A stretch of DNA of 64,000 nucleotides from Bacillus sp. KH172YL63 (GTDB lineage: Bacteria; Bacillota; Bacilli; Bacillales; Bacillaceae_B): NCBI RefSeq assembly GCF_011398925.1, contig NZ_AP022842.1, positions 2,530,001 to 2,594,000 on the forward strand, written 5' to 3'. The translations under genes were made by a program, and so were the position numbers. The notes beneath the pieces were generated by a model. The model did not search any database and was not told where the DNA came from. It saw only the letters and a list, made by a program, of their open reading frames with translations. Each line of letters opens with the position of its first letter. Within the stretch, counting starts at the first letter, position 1. Positions 26,973 through 35,288 of this stretch are shown piece after piece.

Positions 26973-27273
26973 AAGGCTGTTTTCGTAAACATTGTGGCTT
27001 TTAATCAAGCGAGATGCGGTTGATTGCAGCGAGAGATGCTCGCTTTCCGCGGGGATGGCGGTGAGCCTCTTCCACTCCAATCAACCATCCAAGATAAAAA
27101 CCAAAAATACACTGAATTAACTGCTTATTCTTCTTCTGAATAGTAGTAACCAACATAATTCAAGTACATTGCCCTTAATTCATTGCTATGGTAATTCCCT
27201 TATTCCACAGTCTTATATTTCAGAAGATGCTCACATTAACCACTATTAATAATAGCAACCAGTGCGAAAACAG
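26973..27273 (+). mobile_element. MITE-like repeat, copy C, with truncated core
   Basis: The left end CTGTTTTCGTAA and the right end GTGCGAAAACAG are inverted repeats. The GC-rich core is shortened: after GGCGGTGAGCCTC it jumps to TTCCACTCCAATCAACC, so its second half is missing. The remaining right half follows copies A, B and D. The gap 26887-27361 holds this element and no gene. Confidence 0.85.
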
Positions 27274-27361
27274 ATTATTGAAACCAGCGAACCTTTTCGT
27301 TATGCATCTCCATCAATTTGTCCATACTATAGCTAAACCATGACATGAAAGGTGATGAAAC

Positions 27362-27577
27362 ATGGAGGAAATTACGAAGGTGCAAAGAAATTATCATGGA
27401 GATATCATCAGTTTCCAAACGTCTTCAGGCCGTATCATTTCCTATAGAAAAGCTGTGTTGGAAGCTTCTGAAGGGATTCTGCATGGGGTGTCGTTGAACG
27501 AAAATGAATGGGGAGAAACAGAATTGACCAATTCAGGGCTTGAAGGTGGTTTTCAGGATTATCCGACCATTTTCTAA
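27362..27577 (+). CDS. DUF3892 family protein
   Basis: A 71-aa cytosolic protein. The pattern ITKVQRNYHGDIISF, then ISYRKAVLEASEGILHGV, matches the DUF3892 family. It has no known function. AAAGGTGATGAA precedes the ATG. It is a single gene with its own terminator, lying between MITE copy C and mntR. Confidence 0.75.
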   Translation: MEEITKVQRNYHGDIISFQTSSGRIISYRKAVLEASEGILHGVSLNENEWGETELTNSGLEGGFQDYPTIF

Positions 27578-27595
27578 TCAGCCTGCACATGCCGA

Positions 27596-27632
27596 AAAAG
27601 GACTTTCAGTCAAAGCTGAAAGTCCTTTTGGC
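27596..27632. terminator. Terminator between DUF3892 gene and mntR
   Basis: Perfect arms AAAAGGACTTTCAG / CTGAAAGTCCTTTT. It serves two converging genes. Confidence 0.85.
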
Positions 27633-27666
27633 CATTATGCCATTCTCAATTTCAATACTCAGGTTG

Positions 27667-28083
27667 CTATTCACTGCGGTTTTGAATCGTTCTGAGCGCA
27701 TCTACCCGCTTCTTTTCTTCGTCAAAAAATTGGACTAGATCACCGATTCGGTCGATTGAGTCCCAGCTTAAGTGATGCTCGATCCCTTCTACGTCTTCAT
27801 AAATATGCTCTTCTTTCACCCCAATGACGCGAAGGAACTGCTCTAGAAGTTCATGTCTGTAAACTAAACGTTTTCCTACTTTACTTCCTTTTGGAGTCAA
27901 GACAAGCCCACGGTATTTTTCATAGATGAGGTAATCATCCTTGTCTAATTTCTGCACCATTTTCGTAACTGAGGAGGGATGGACAGATAAAGCTTCTGCG
28001 ATATCCGATACTCTGGCATAACCTTTATTCTCAATTAACATATAAATCTGTTCTATATAATCTTCCATACTTGGTGTAGGCAT
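27667..28083 (-). CDS. mntR: Manganese-responsive transcription regulator MntR
   Basis: A 138-aa DtxR-family repressor. The winged helix covers 1-70. All metal ligands known for B. subtilis MntR fall at the same positions: Asp8, Glu11, His77, Glu99, Glu102 and His103. With bound Mn it represses Mn uptake genes. Here it is next to the mntABCD cluster, downstream of mntD by 77 bases, and an MntR-like operator stands before mntA. Confidence 0.96.
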   Translation of the reverse strand: MPTPSMEDYIEQIYMLIENKGYARVSDIAEALSVHPSSVTKMVQKLDKDDYLIYEKYRGLVLTPKGSKVGKRLVYRHELLEQFLRVIGVKEEHIYEDVEGIEHHLSWDSIDRIGDLVQFFDEEKKRVDALRTIQNRSE

Positions 28084-28160
28084 TCTGTACCCTCCAAATT
28101 CCCATAAATATCATTAAAAGTTTACTATAAGTACAGAATGAATACAACCCAGGCATCTTT

Positions 28161-29036
28161 TTACTCTTCTGTCAGGCGTTGATTGAGGAACCTGGATAAG
28201 AGACCGTATCTAGGCGAGAGCATCCAAACAAGGAAGAATACAACCCCCGCCGAAACAGCCATTGCCCCAGATATGGACACATCGAAAATCTTTGCCCCAT
28301 AATAGCCGATGATACTGTCAAACACGCCAATCAGGCCGCTTAGAAGAAGCATCATTTTATATCGGTCAGTCATCAAATACGCTGTCGCTCCAGGTGCAAT
28401 GAGCATTGCTACCACCAAAATGGCCCCGACACTATCGAAAGCGGAAACGGTCGTCACCGACACGAGACCCATCAGGATGTAATGGACCACAAGTACCGGT
28501 ATCCCTATTGCCGCTGCCATACTTGGATCGAAGGATGTCAATTTAAATTCCTTGAATAACAGGAAGATGATCAACAGGTCAAGGATCAATACAGAACCGA
28601 GCATCACGACGGATTTGGGAATATCGCCTATGACCGGCAGTGAAAGTGTATTCCAGGGAACGAAGGCGATTTCCCCCATCAATGCGTGCTCTACATCCAA
28701 ATGGACGTTCTTGGCAAACAATGAAATGAGGATCACACCTACTGCAAACAGAGATGTAAATACAACTCCTATCGCCGCGTCCTCCTGTATACCGCTCGAA
28801 TGTAATAACTGAACGATAAAAGTGGTCAATAGTCCGGCTATAACAGCACCGATCAACATATAGAAACCATTCATACTTTGGCTCACGATGAAGGCCATCA
28901 CCAATCCAAGGAGAACGGTATGGCTGATGGCATCAGCGAGCATCGACATCTTTCTGAGGATCAGGAAACAACCGACAATTCCACAGGATAAACCAACCAG
29001 GCTACCGGTAAGCAGGATCCATAATTCATAACTCAT
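28161..29036 (-). CDS. mntD: Manganese ABC transporter permease MntD
   Basis: A 291-aa membrane protein of the ABC-3 permease family, with about eight helices. Family blocks include the HTVLLGLVMAFI and the EFKLTSFDPSMAAAIGIP loop. Its ATG overlaps the mntC stop (ATGA). Paired with MntC it forms the membrane channel of the Mn importer. Confidence 0.92.
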   Translation of the reverse strand: MSYELWILLTGSLVGLSCGIVGCFLILRKMSMLADAISHTVLLGLVMAFIVSQSMNGFYMLIGAVIAGLLTTFIVQLLHSSGIQEDAAIGVVFTSLFAVGVILISLFAKNVHLDVEHALMGEIAFVPWNTLSLPVIGDIPKSVVMLGSVLILDLLIIFLLFKEFKLTSFDPSMAAAIGIPVLVVHYILMGLVSVTTVSAFDSVGAILVVAMLIAPGATAYLMTDRYKMMLLLSGLIGVFDSIIGYYGAKIFDVSISGAMAVSAGVVFFLVWMLSPRYGLLSRFLNQRLTEE

Positions 29037-30322
29037 ATTCCTGCCCCTCCTCTCCCTGTCCGGATGTTTAAATTCAAGAAAGGATATTGCTTGTAAATGT
29101 CCGACATTTTCAATCGCAAGTGAGCGAGATGCTCATTTGACACCACTTCTTTTTCTTCTTTTTCAAGCCACCTGACATCTAGGGAACCTAACTCACTTGG
29201 GTACATTTCTTTCAGCTCCATGATCTCATCCACAAACGAGATCTGCTCCGCTCTCATCGACCCCGATTTGGTTAACGTCCATTTCCCTTCTGCACTTTCC
29301 ACATACCCTTTCTTCAATAATGCTTTTGTTACACGATTGAATCTGAGTGTGGATACATTGCACCTCTCTGCTACCCGCTGTTTACTGATCGCTTCACCTG
29401 ATTGATAAAGCATTTTCAGTACAAACCTCAGAGCAAGGCGGTCATCGTTTTTAGATCGTTGAATCATGACAGAGATCAAGCCCCTTTTAGGGGAAAACAG
29501 CATGGAAACGATGAATATGACAGTCGCTGTCAATACAATGAACGGGCCTGTCGATAAGCCTCTGCCCATCGTACTGATCAAAGTCCCGACTGCACCGGAC
29601 AAGCCGCCTGTCACGCCTGATATGAGTACCATCACCCTTAATGAATCGGTCCAATACCGGGCTGAGATTGCCGGTGTGATCAGCATTGCAGCCATGAGGA
29701 TGACCCCGACTGCCTGAATGCCGATCACCACGGTAATGACCAGCAGGGAGATGAATAAGAAATTTAGAAATCCGACTGGAAGTCCGATCCCTTTTGCGAA
29801 CTGGGGATCAAACGTACTTACTTTGAATTCTTTGAAAAGCACAGACGTAATGATGATCAATGCAGCTGCGGTCAAGCCCATCAGCTGTACATCCCTCCCT
29901 ACGAGGGATGCCGCCTGACCAAAGATGAAATCGTCAAGGCCGCTCTGATTGCCGGTCGGCATCTGGGCAACCTTTGTTAAAAGGACGATCCCCAAACCAA
30001 AGAAGACGGATAAAACAAGACAAATGGCTGTGTCTTCCTTAATTCTGGTTGTATTCGTAATAAGCTGTATTGTATAAGCTGCAAGGAGTCCCGTGGCTGC
30101 TGCACCTATCAAGAGTACAAAGAAGTTTTTCTCACCTATGAACATGAAAGCAAAGCATATGCCGGGGAGCGCTGCATGGGCAACGGCATCCCCGATCAGG
30201 CTCTGTTTCCTTAATAGGGCGAAACTGCCTAACACACCACTTGCAATACCTAATAGTAATGTACTGAGCAATACCCATTGTGTATTGCCGTCATGTAATA
30301 TCGATTGCCATATATGATTCAT
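29033..30322 (-). CDS. mntC: Manganese ABC transporter permease MntC with C-terminal winged helix
   Basis: A 429-aa protein. Residues 1-285 form an ABC-3 permease with FKEFKVSTFDPQFAKGIGLP. The remaining 140 residues are soluble and include a predicted helix-turn-helix (KQRVAERCNVSTLRFNRV) resembling a winged-helix domain, as in the long MntC of Bacillus. Such a domain might sense metal or contact DNA, but this is not established. The start codon ATG follows GAGGTGAGTGAG; a GTG three codons earlier lies within this site. Confidence 0.92.
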   Translation of the reverse strand: MNHIWQSILHDGNTQWVLLSTLLLGIASGVLGSFALLRKQSLIGDAVAHAALPGICFAFMFIGEKNFFVLLIGAAATGLLAAYTIQLITNTTRIKEDTAICLVLSVFFGLGIVLLTKVAQMPTGNQSGLDDFIFGQAASLVGRDVQLMGLTAAALIIITSVLFKEFKVSTFDPQFAKGIGLPVGFLNFLFISLLVITVVIGIQAVGVILMAAMLITPAISARYWTDSLRVMVLISGVTGGLSGAVGTLISTMGRGLSTGPFIVLTATVIFIVSMLFSPKRGLISVMIQRSKNDDRLALRFVLKMLYQSGEAISKQRVAERCNVSTLRFNRVTKALLKKGYVESAEGKWTLTKSGSMRAEQISFVDEIMELKEMYPSELGSLDVRWLEKEEKEVVSNEHLAHLRLKMSDIYKQYPFLNLNIRTGRGGAGI

Positions 30323-30337
30323 CTCACTCACCTCTTT

Positions 30338-31084
30338 CTACGGATGAATAAACATTTGGTCCTTTTCAAGGAAAGACAGGCGTCCTCCATAAGTCAACTG
30401 CAGATTCTCAACGTTGAAGACTTCCTTCGTCGGACCATATGCGATGGTCTTCCGGTTAAGCAGCATCGTCCAATCAAAATATTCGCCCACAGTTTGTAAA
30501 TCATGATGGACCACCAGGACCGTTTTTCCCTGTTCTTTTAATTCATTCAGTAATGATATGATTGCTTTTTCAGTCGCTGCATCCACACCGACGAATGGCT
30601 CATCCATGAAATATACTTGTGCTTCCTGGGCAAGCGCCCTTGCAAGGAAAACCCTTTGTTGCTGGCCACCTGACAGCTGACTGATCTGCCTTGAAGCAAA
30701 TTCGGTCATTCCCACTTTTTCAAGGCACTCCATGGCAAACACTGTGTCTTTTTTAGACGGTCTTTTAAACCATCCTAAGTGACCGTATCTTCCCATCAAG
30801 ACCACATCAAGTGCATTTGTCGGGAAGTCCCAGTCAACAGAACCACGCTGGGGCACATATCCGACCAATTTACTTTTGGGAGAATAAGCTTCGCCAAATA
30901 TTTTGATCTCGCCTGAAGAGCGGGGGATCAAGCCAAGGGTCGCTTTGATCAGCGTTGACTTTCCGGCCCCATTTGGTCCAACGATCCCGATCAGTTTTCC
31001 TTTCGGCACTGAAAACTCGACGTCCATCAATACCGGCTTCCTGTGATAAGCCACGGTCAGCCCTTTAACATCAACTGAGTTCAT
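30338..31084 (-). CDS. mntB: Manganese ABC transporter ATP-binding protein MntB
   Basis: A 248-aa ABC ATPase. Walker A is GPNGAGKST, the signature LSGGQQQRVFLARAL and Walker B VYFMDEPFVG; the H-loop is in VLVVHHDL. It powers the MntC/MntD channel. GGAGGGGAAAGT precedes the ATG. The gene lies 18 bases after mntA. Confidence 0.95.
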   Translation of the reverse strand: MNSVDVKGLTVAYHRKPVLMDVEFSVPKGKLIGIVGPNGAGKSTLIKATLGLIPRSSGEIKIFGEAYSPKSKLVGYVPQRGSVDWDFPTNALDVVLMGRYGHLGWFKRPSKKDTVFAMECLEKVGMTEFASRQISQLSGGQQQRVFLARALAQEAQVYFMDEPFVGVDAATEKAIISLLNELKEQGKTVLVVHHDLQTVGEYFDWTMLLNRKTIAYGPTKEVFNVENLQLTYGGRLSFLEKDQMFIHP

Positions 31085-31102
31085 ACTTTCCCCTCCGATC
31101 GA

Positions 31103-32038
31103 TTACTTCAATCCTTTAACGATTGTATCGACATTATGTCTGTACATCCCGATATATGTTCCTTCTTCTGTGCCTTCTTTCCCCATTGCATCAGAGAATA
31201 ACTCTCCGCCTTTCACGACATCATGTCCTTTGTCCTTGGCGCCCGCAATGACGGCATTAATGGATTTCTCCGAGATACTCGACTCTACAAATACTGATTT
31301 GATATTGCGTTCAACAAGTGTATTCACAAGTGATTGAACGTCAGCCAAGCCATACTCGGCATCCGTACTCAGACCCTGTAACCCCATTACTTGAAGGTCA
31401 TATTTCGCACCGAAATAATTGAATGCATCGTGAGCTGTCACAAGCACTCTTTGTTCATCAGGAATTTTTGATAATTCATCTTGCGCATATGCTTTTAATT
31501 CATCTAATTGAGCAAAGTACGCCTCTGTGTTTTGAATGTAATCTTCTTTGTTGTCTGGATCCATTTCAATCAAACCATCCCTAACCTGCTCCAATGCAAT
31601 CTTCCACAAATCAATATCAAACCATACGTGTGGATCGGTTGCTGTTTTGTCTGCCTGATCTTTTCTCAGCATCTCTTTTGGGATACTGTCGGCAATCGCA
31701 TAGGTCGGTTTCTCTTCATTCATCTTTTCGAAAATTTCAAGCATTTTACCTTCCAAATGGAGACCACTATAGAATATGATATCTGCTTCTTGAAGTTTCC
31801 CGATGTCAGATTGTTTCGCTTTATACAAGTGGGGGTCCACTCCCGGTCCCATCAAGCTTTGTACTTCAACATGTTCTCCCCCGATATTCTTTACAGCGTC
31901 ACCAATTTGCCCGATCGTTGTCGTCACCTTCACCTTGTCGCCGGAAGTATTTGCAGGAGCGTTGCCGCATCCCCCTAGAATTAGCCCGGCAGTCAATATG
32001 ATGATCATTCCGACCATTACCATCAGTCTCTTATTCAT
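31103..32038 (-). CDS. mntA: Manganese ABC transporter substrate-binding lipoprotein MntA
   Basis: A 311-aa lipoprotein of the ZnuA/PsaA cluster A-I family. The lipobox LILGGCG gives Cys about 23. Metal ligands are visible in DPHLYKAKQSD, DPHVWFDIDLW, and the Glu/Asp of VESSISEKSI and GELFSDAMG. A Met six codons upstream lacks a good binding site, while GAGAGAGG precedes this ATG. It is first in the mntABCD transcript, which starts just after an MntR-like operator. Confidence 0.95.
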   Translation of the reverse strand: MNKRLMVMVGMIIILTAGLILGGCGNAPANTSGDKVKVTTTIGQIGDAVKNIGGEHVEVQSLMGPGVDPHLYKAKQSDIGKLQEADIIFYSGLHLEGKMLEIFEKMNEEKPTYAIADSIPKEMLRKDQADKTATDPHVWFDIDLWKIALEQVRDGLIEMDPDNKEDYIQNTEAYFAQLDELKAYAQDELSKIPDEQRVLVTAHDAFNYFGAKYDLQVMGLQGLSTDAEYGLADVQSLVNTLVERNIKSVFVESSISEKSINAVIAGAKDKGHDVVKGGELFSDAMGKEGTEEGTYIGMYRHNVDTIVKGLK

Positions 32039-32141
32039 ATGCAATCCTCTCTCCATTCCATTTTGTATTTACCCTATTCATAAATATTATATGTGTTCAC
32101 TTCTTTTTACATTAGCAATATATTTTTTACTAATATATAAA

Positions 32142-32158
32142 AGTTTCCTTAGTGCAAA
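32142..32158 (-). promoter_or_regulatory. MntR-like operator and promoter of mntABCD
   Basis: The minus strand reads TTTGCACTAAGGAAACT. The MntR box in B. subtilis is close to TTTGCCTTAAGGAAACT, so 15 of 17 bases agree. It overlaps a -35-like TTGCAC, followed by AT-rich TATATT sequence about 14-16 bases later. The site is about 104 bases before the mntA start codon and predicts Mn repression of the operon. Confidence 0.8.
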
Positions 32159-32225
32159 TTTTATTTCCTTACTCAATATTTGTCAACACATAATCTAAAT
32201 TATTTAAATATTCTCTTTTAAAAAA

Positions 32226-32466
32226 CGCTCTTTTCGGATAGATTGTTGCTAATATTAGACGTTAATGTGAGCATCTTCGGTAATTTAAGACTAGGGTTGT
32301 CATAGCAATGAATCAAGGTCAGTGTACTTGAATAACGGTGATCACCACTATTCAGAAGATGAATTAATCCAGTGAATTTTTGGTTTTCATCTTCAATGGT
32401 TGATTCTCGCTGCAATCAACCGCATCTCGCTTGTCTAGAAGCCACAATGTTTACGAAAACAGCCTT
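32226..32466 (-). mobile_element. MITE-like repeat, copy D, without GC-rich core
   Basis: This copy is in reverse orientation. Its ends CGCTCTTTTCGGATAGATTG and (reverse complement of the right end) GGCTGTTTTCGTAAACATTG are about 80 percent identical. In place of the long core it has only GGTTGATT-GCAGCGAG-AATCAACC. The gap 32039-32616 contains the mnt operator, this element and the cspD leader, and no gene. Confidence 0.86.
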
Positions 32467-32616
32467 AAACAATGGTGTAATGTTGACTGGTAAATCTCCA
32501 TATTGTATAGTTAAATCATCATCGAAATGATGGAGCATATACCTATTTCCTCCTTCATTTCATGATAATATTTCCCAAGGCACATACGTGCTTGAACGAT
32601 TTAGGAGGATTAGAAC

Positions 32617-32817
32617 ATGCAAAACGGTAAAGTAAAATGGTTCAACAATGAAAAAGGATTCGGATTCATCGAAGTTGAAGGCGGAGACGATGTTTTCGTA
32701 CACTTCTCAGCAATCCAAGGTGAAGGATTCAAGTCATTAGAAGAAGGTCAGGATGTTTCTTTCGATGTTGTCGAAGGAAATCGCGGACCACAAGCAGAAA
32801 ACGTAGTTAAATTATAA
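32617..32817 (+). CDS. cspD: Cold shock protein CspD
   Basis: A 66-aa single OB-fold protein with RNP1 KGFGFIEV and RNP2 VFVHFSAI that binds single-stranded RNA and DNA. Except for a few positions it follows CspD of B. subtilis. AGGAGGATTAGAAC precedes the ATG. The long 5' region, between the MITE copy and the start, may form a cold-responsive leader. Confidence 0.96.
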   Translation: MQNGKVKWFNNEKGFGFIEVEGGDDVFVHFSAIQGEGFKSLEEGQDVSFDVVEGNRGPQAENVVKL

Positions 32818-32840
32818 TCGGTCACCAATATATGCAAGAC

Positions 32841-32887
32841 AAAAAGGACATCCGTCCCGGCTATTTCCGGGACGGATGTCCTTTTGT
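32841..32887. terminator. Terminator shared by cspD and ypeQ
   Basis: Perfect arms GGACATCCGTCCCGG / CCGGGACGGATGTCC with A before and T after. The right arm lies within the final codons of the converging ypeQ gene, so the structure doubles as coding sequence for its C terminus (GHPSRK). Confidence 0.88.
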
Positions 32888-33064
32888 TTCATTCAATATC
32901 TCTCCGTAGGAACGGATTTGTTCCCCTACGGTGCATTTTTCTATACAAAAGCGGTGAGCGTATGTCTTTCCGTACTCTTTCCTGAAATGAACTTTAATCA
33001 GGCAGTCATGACAGTAAGTATCCAGAAGCTCATCCACTTTATCAACCACTTCCCTGCGGTTCAT
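32861..33064 (-). CDS. ypeQ: YpeQ, small zinc-finger protein
   Basis: A 67-aa cytosolic protein with Cys pairs CHDC and CIEKC plus a His in AHRFC, consistent with one zinc site. It matches the YpeQ family in length. Its function is unknown. The stop codon lies within the shared terminator stem. It is beside cspD as in B. subtilis. Confidence 0.8.
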   Translation of the reverse strand: MNRREVVDKVDELLDTYCHDCLIKVHFRKEYGKTYAHRFCIEKCTVGEQIRSYGEILNETKGHPSRK

Positions 33065-33125
33065 TTTATCACTCCCATGTTAAAACCAACGATGTTATTT
33101 ATAGAATATATAGACTGAGGAAAAA

Positions 33126-33782
33126 TTATTCTATCCGTTTGTGACTGTGCACCTGAACCCCCTGCAATGCTTGATTGGCCAACTTATCTGCCTCTTTATT
33201 ATCTTTGCGGTTCAGTACATCTACATTGATTTTCAGCCTTAATTTTTTTATCCGTGCTTCGATCCGGTCGAGCCAGCGGTTTAAACCTTCCTCGTAACAC
33301 GGCCATTCCCCTTCAAGCTGTTTGAGTACGACTTGTGAATCCCCTTTGATCGTACAAGGTGTATTTTTCACGCCGATTTCTTCCAATAAACCAATGGCAA
33401 TATGTAAAGCTGCATATTCTGCTTCATTATTATTTTCGATTTCCTCTAGGCGTTCATTTTTTCTGATTCTGAAAGATTCCCCGCCTTTATCATAATAAAC
33501 AGCGATACCGGCACCTGCAAGCTGAGTTTCTTTATCATATCCCCCATCAAAATATACAACGATATTTTCCGGCTCTTTCTCGAGCTCCTGATTGAGCTTG
33601 ATGAATTCCTTTCTCGACCAGGCATTTCCCATTTCATCGATGATTTCAAGATCAGAGACTCTCCCGGTTTTCATCAGGTCGTCAACGTGGATCATCGTTT
33701 CTTTTCTCGGAAAGAAGTCGGATTCAAACCAAATATCAGAAGATGTTTTACTTGCGTATTTAAATTTGATTTTCATTTCCAT
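33126..33782 (-). CDS. ypeP: YpeP, ribonuclease H-like protein
   Basis: A 218-aa protein with a distinct N-terminal domain (about 1-70) and an RNase H fold. The four catalytic acids are present: Asp in VVYFDGGYD, Glu in ENNNEAEY, Asp in IKGDSQVV and Asp in DNKEADKLA. It may remove RNA from RNA-DNA hybrids. The reading frame extends 50 codons further upstream, but AAAGGAG stands nine bases before this ATG. A second RNase H gene, ypdQ, is 600 bases away. Confidence 0.85.
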   Translation of the reverse strand: MEMKIKFKYASKTSSDIWFESDFFPRKETMIHVDDLMKTGRVSDLEIIDEMGNAWSRKEFIKLNQELEKEPENIVVYFDGGYDKETQLAGAGIAVYYDKGGESFRIRKNERLEEIENNNEAEYAALHIAIGLLEEIGVKNTPCTIKGDSQVVLKQLEGEWPCYEEGLNRWLDRIEARIKKLRLKINVDVLNRKDNKEADKLANQALQGVQVHSHKRIE

Positions 33783-33968
33783 CGCCATAAACTCCTTTGA
33801 CGTGCGTGATTTTATTGATAAGGACTTACCGATTTCAGAGCGGCTCGACCCGTCTTTCCCCTTCGAACATACGCTGTGTTTACATTCATAAAAGGATGCC
33901 TTCCTGGTCAAACCGCCAACATTTCCCTCCAAACAACGGTTTCAGGGAATGTAATTAGTCGGATGGGA

Positions 33969-34211
33969 CTATTTCGAATGGTGTATCGCTTTATTCGCTT
34001 TATGGGCATCCTCTTTAGGCACATAAAGCTGGTAGGTGCTGGCATAGCCATAACCACCTCCTTCTCCTCCCCCAGAACTGATGGTTTTCGTTTTATGCTC
34101 CACACCGTTCTGCATAAGCCTTCCTTTCATCGTGGCGTACTCGCCTACATCCTGAGTTGAATAAACCAAATCCCATTTCCTGAATACTTTCTTTAACAGT
34201 TTATGAATCAT
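33969..34211 (-). CDS. Small conserved protein, DUF2007-like
   Basis: An 80-aa cytosolic protein. The pattern WDLVYSTQDVGEYATMKGRL, a Gly-rich loop (SSGGGEGGGYGYAST) and YQLYVPKEDAHKANKAIH resembles the short ferredoxin-like signal-transducing DUF2007 family, although the match is not certain. AAGGAGTGGTAAG precedes the ATG. It lies between ypeP and ypdQ. Confidence 0.6.
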   Translation of the reverse strand: MIHKLLKKVFRKWDLVYSTQDVGEYATMKGRLMQNGVEHKTKTISSGGGEGGGYGYASTYQLYVPKEDAHKANKAIHHSK

Positions 34212-34369
34212 CTTACCACTCCTTATTCCTTTTATACAATGAATGGCTGACCTTCTGTCCTGAAGTCCCGATGGCTGATGCTGATTAGGTTGTTCAACTA
34301 ACTGTCCATGTATAAACCAATATATGCTACTATATTAATATTCTTACGTTATATGAGAGGTGAAGTTCT

Positions 34370-34771
34370 ATGATAGAAGTGAATATTGATGGAGCAAGTG
34401 CCGGAAATCCCGGTCTTAGCGGAGCCGGCATCATCCTGAAAATGAACGGAAATGTGGAAACGTATGCCATTCCATTAGGTGTGATGGATAATCATGAGGC
34501 CGAATTCACCGCATGTAAACGGGCACTGGAGATATGTTTGGAAAAAGAAGACGCTACCGTTTGGCTTCGCACTGATTCACAAGCAGTCGTTCAGGCGGTT
34601 GAAAAAGAATTTGTGAAGAACCGGCAGTACAAACCACTCCTAGAAGACATATTGAAAATGACAGCCCAAATCAACCTCTTCTTTATTAAATGGATACCGG
34701 GCAAGGAAAATAAAGCAGCGGATGAGCTGGCCCGCAAAGCCATCCATATGAATGAAGACGGATCTCTTTGA
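34370..34771 (+). CDS. ypdQ: YpdQ, ribonuclease HI family protein
   Basis: A 133-aa single-domain RNase H. Catalytic acids are Asp7 (VNIDGAS), Glu43 in NHEAEF, Asp69 in RTDSQAVV and Asp118 in AADELA. It lacks the basic protrusion of E. coli RNase HI. GAGAGGTGAAGTTCT precedes the ATG. Together with ypeP the cell has two RNase H-like proteins in this region. Confidence 0.88.
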   Translation: MIEVNIDGASAGNPGLSGAGIILKMNGNVETYAIPLGVMDNHEAEFTACKRALEICLEKEDATVWLRTDSQAVVQAVEKEFVKNRQYKPLLEDILKMTAQINLFFIKWIPGKENKAADELARKAIHMNEDGSL

Positions 34772-34797
34772 GCCATTTGGCAGATGGATCGTTACTC

Positions 34798-34828
34798 AAT
34801 GACGCCTTCATATGGGGGCGTCATTTTT
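34798..34828 (+). terminator. Terminator of ypdQ
   Basis: The arms ATGACGCC / GGCGTCAT are followed by five T. Confidence 0.75.
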
Positions 34829-34919
34829 CATCGTCCAGTCAGCACTCTTCTCCTGTCCTGACCTGGATATAGCAAAGAGTAAGGACGTTCAGGTCACGAT
34901 TTACACAGGTCTTTGGCAT

Positions 34920-34968
34920 AAAAAAATCCGAACACATTCACCTGTTGAATGACTGTCCGGATTTCCTT
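34920..34968 (-). terminator. Terminator of the DUF6123-type gene
   Basis: AAATCCG and CATTCA pair with TGAATG and CGGATTT; the minus strand runs into TTTTTT. It stands just past the stop codon at 34983. Confidence 0.75.
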
Positions 34969-34982
34969 TATGCCTGCAGGTT

Positions 34983-35249
34983 TTACGCCAACCCCTGTTT
35001 TTCCATCCATTTCAAAGCATCTTTCCTTGAAGATATTTGTTGTGAATGAAGTCTTTCAAGAATCGACATGTAAAAGCTGCTGTCAAACTGTTTTTGGGCT
35101 TTCAATGTAATTTCGATCGCGCTGTTCACCAGCTCATCCGGCGCATCTGTATATTTTTTCCCAAAATAAATAAAACCGATTGCATCTTCCTGAAATTTAA
35201 ACCCCTTATTTTCTAAATGTATGAGAAATTCTTCGGTTGTCTTTTTCAC
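34983..35249 (-). CDS. Small conserved protein (DUF6123 type)
   Basis: An 88-aa cytosolic protein, mostly helical (TEEFLIHLENKGFKFQEDA, then ALKWMEKQGLA). It resembles the DUF6123 group of Bacillaceae, with modest certainty. GTG is the start codon: either this one or one four codons earlier, both near GGTGAGGAG. It precedes a PAP2-like gene on the same strand. Confidence 0.6.
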   Translation of the reverse strand: MKKTTEEFLIHLENKGFKFQEDAIGFIYFGKKYTDAPDELVNSAIEITLKAQKQFDSSFYMSILERLHSQQISSRKDALKWMEKQGLA

Positions 35250-35288
35250 GCTTCTCCTCACCTTATCGCCACTTTGTCTCTTCTTATC

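Noticed and set aside
33783..33932. 50-codon upstream extension of ypeP
   Set aside because: AAAGGAG stands directly before the ATG at 33782, and the extension shows no RNase H similarity or hydrophobic signal.
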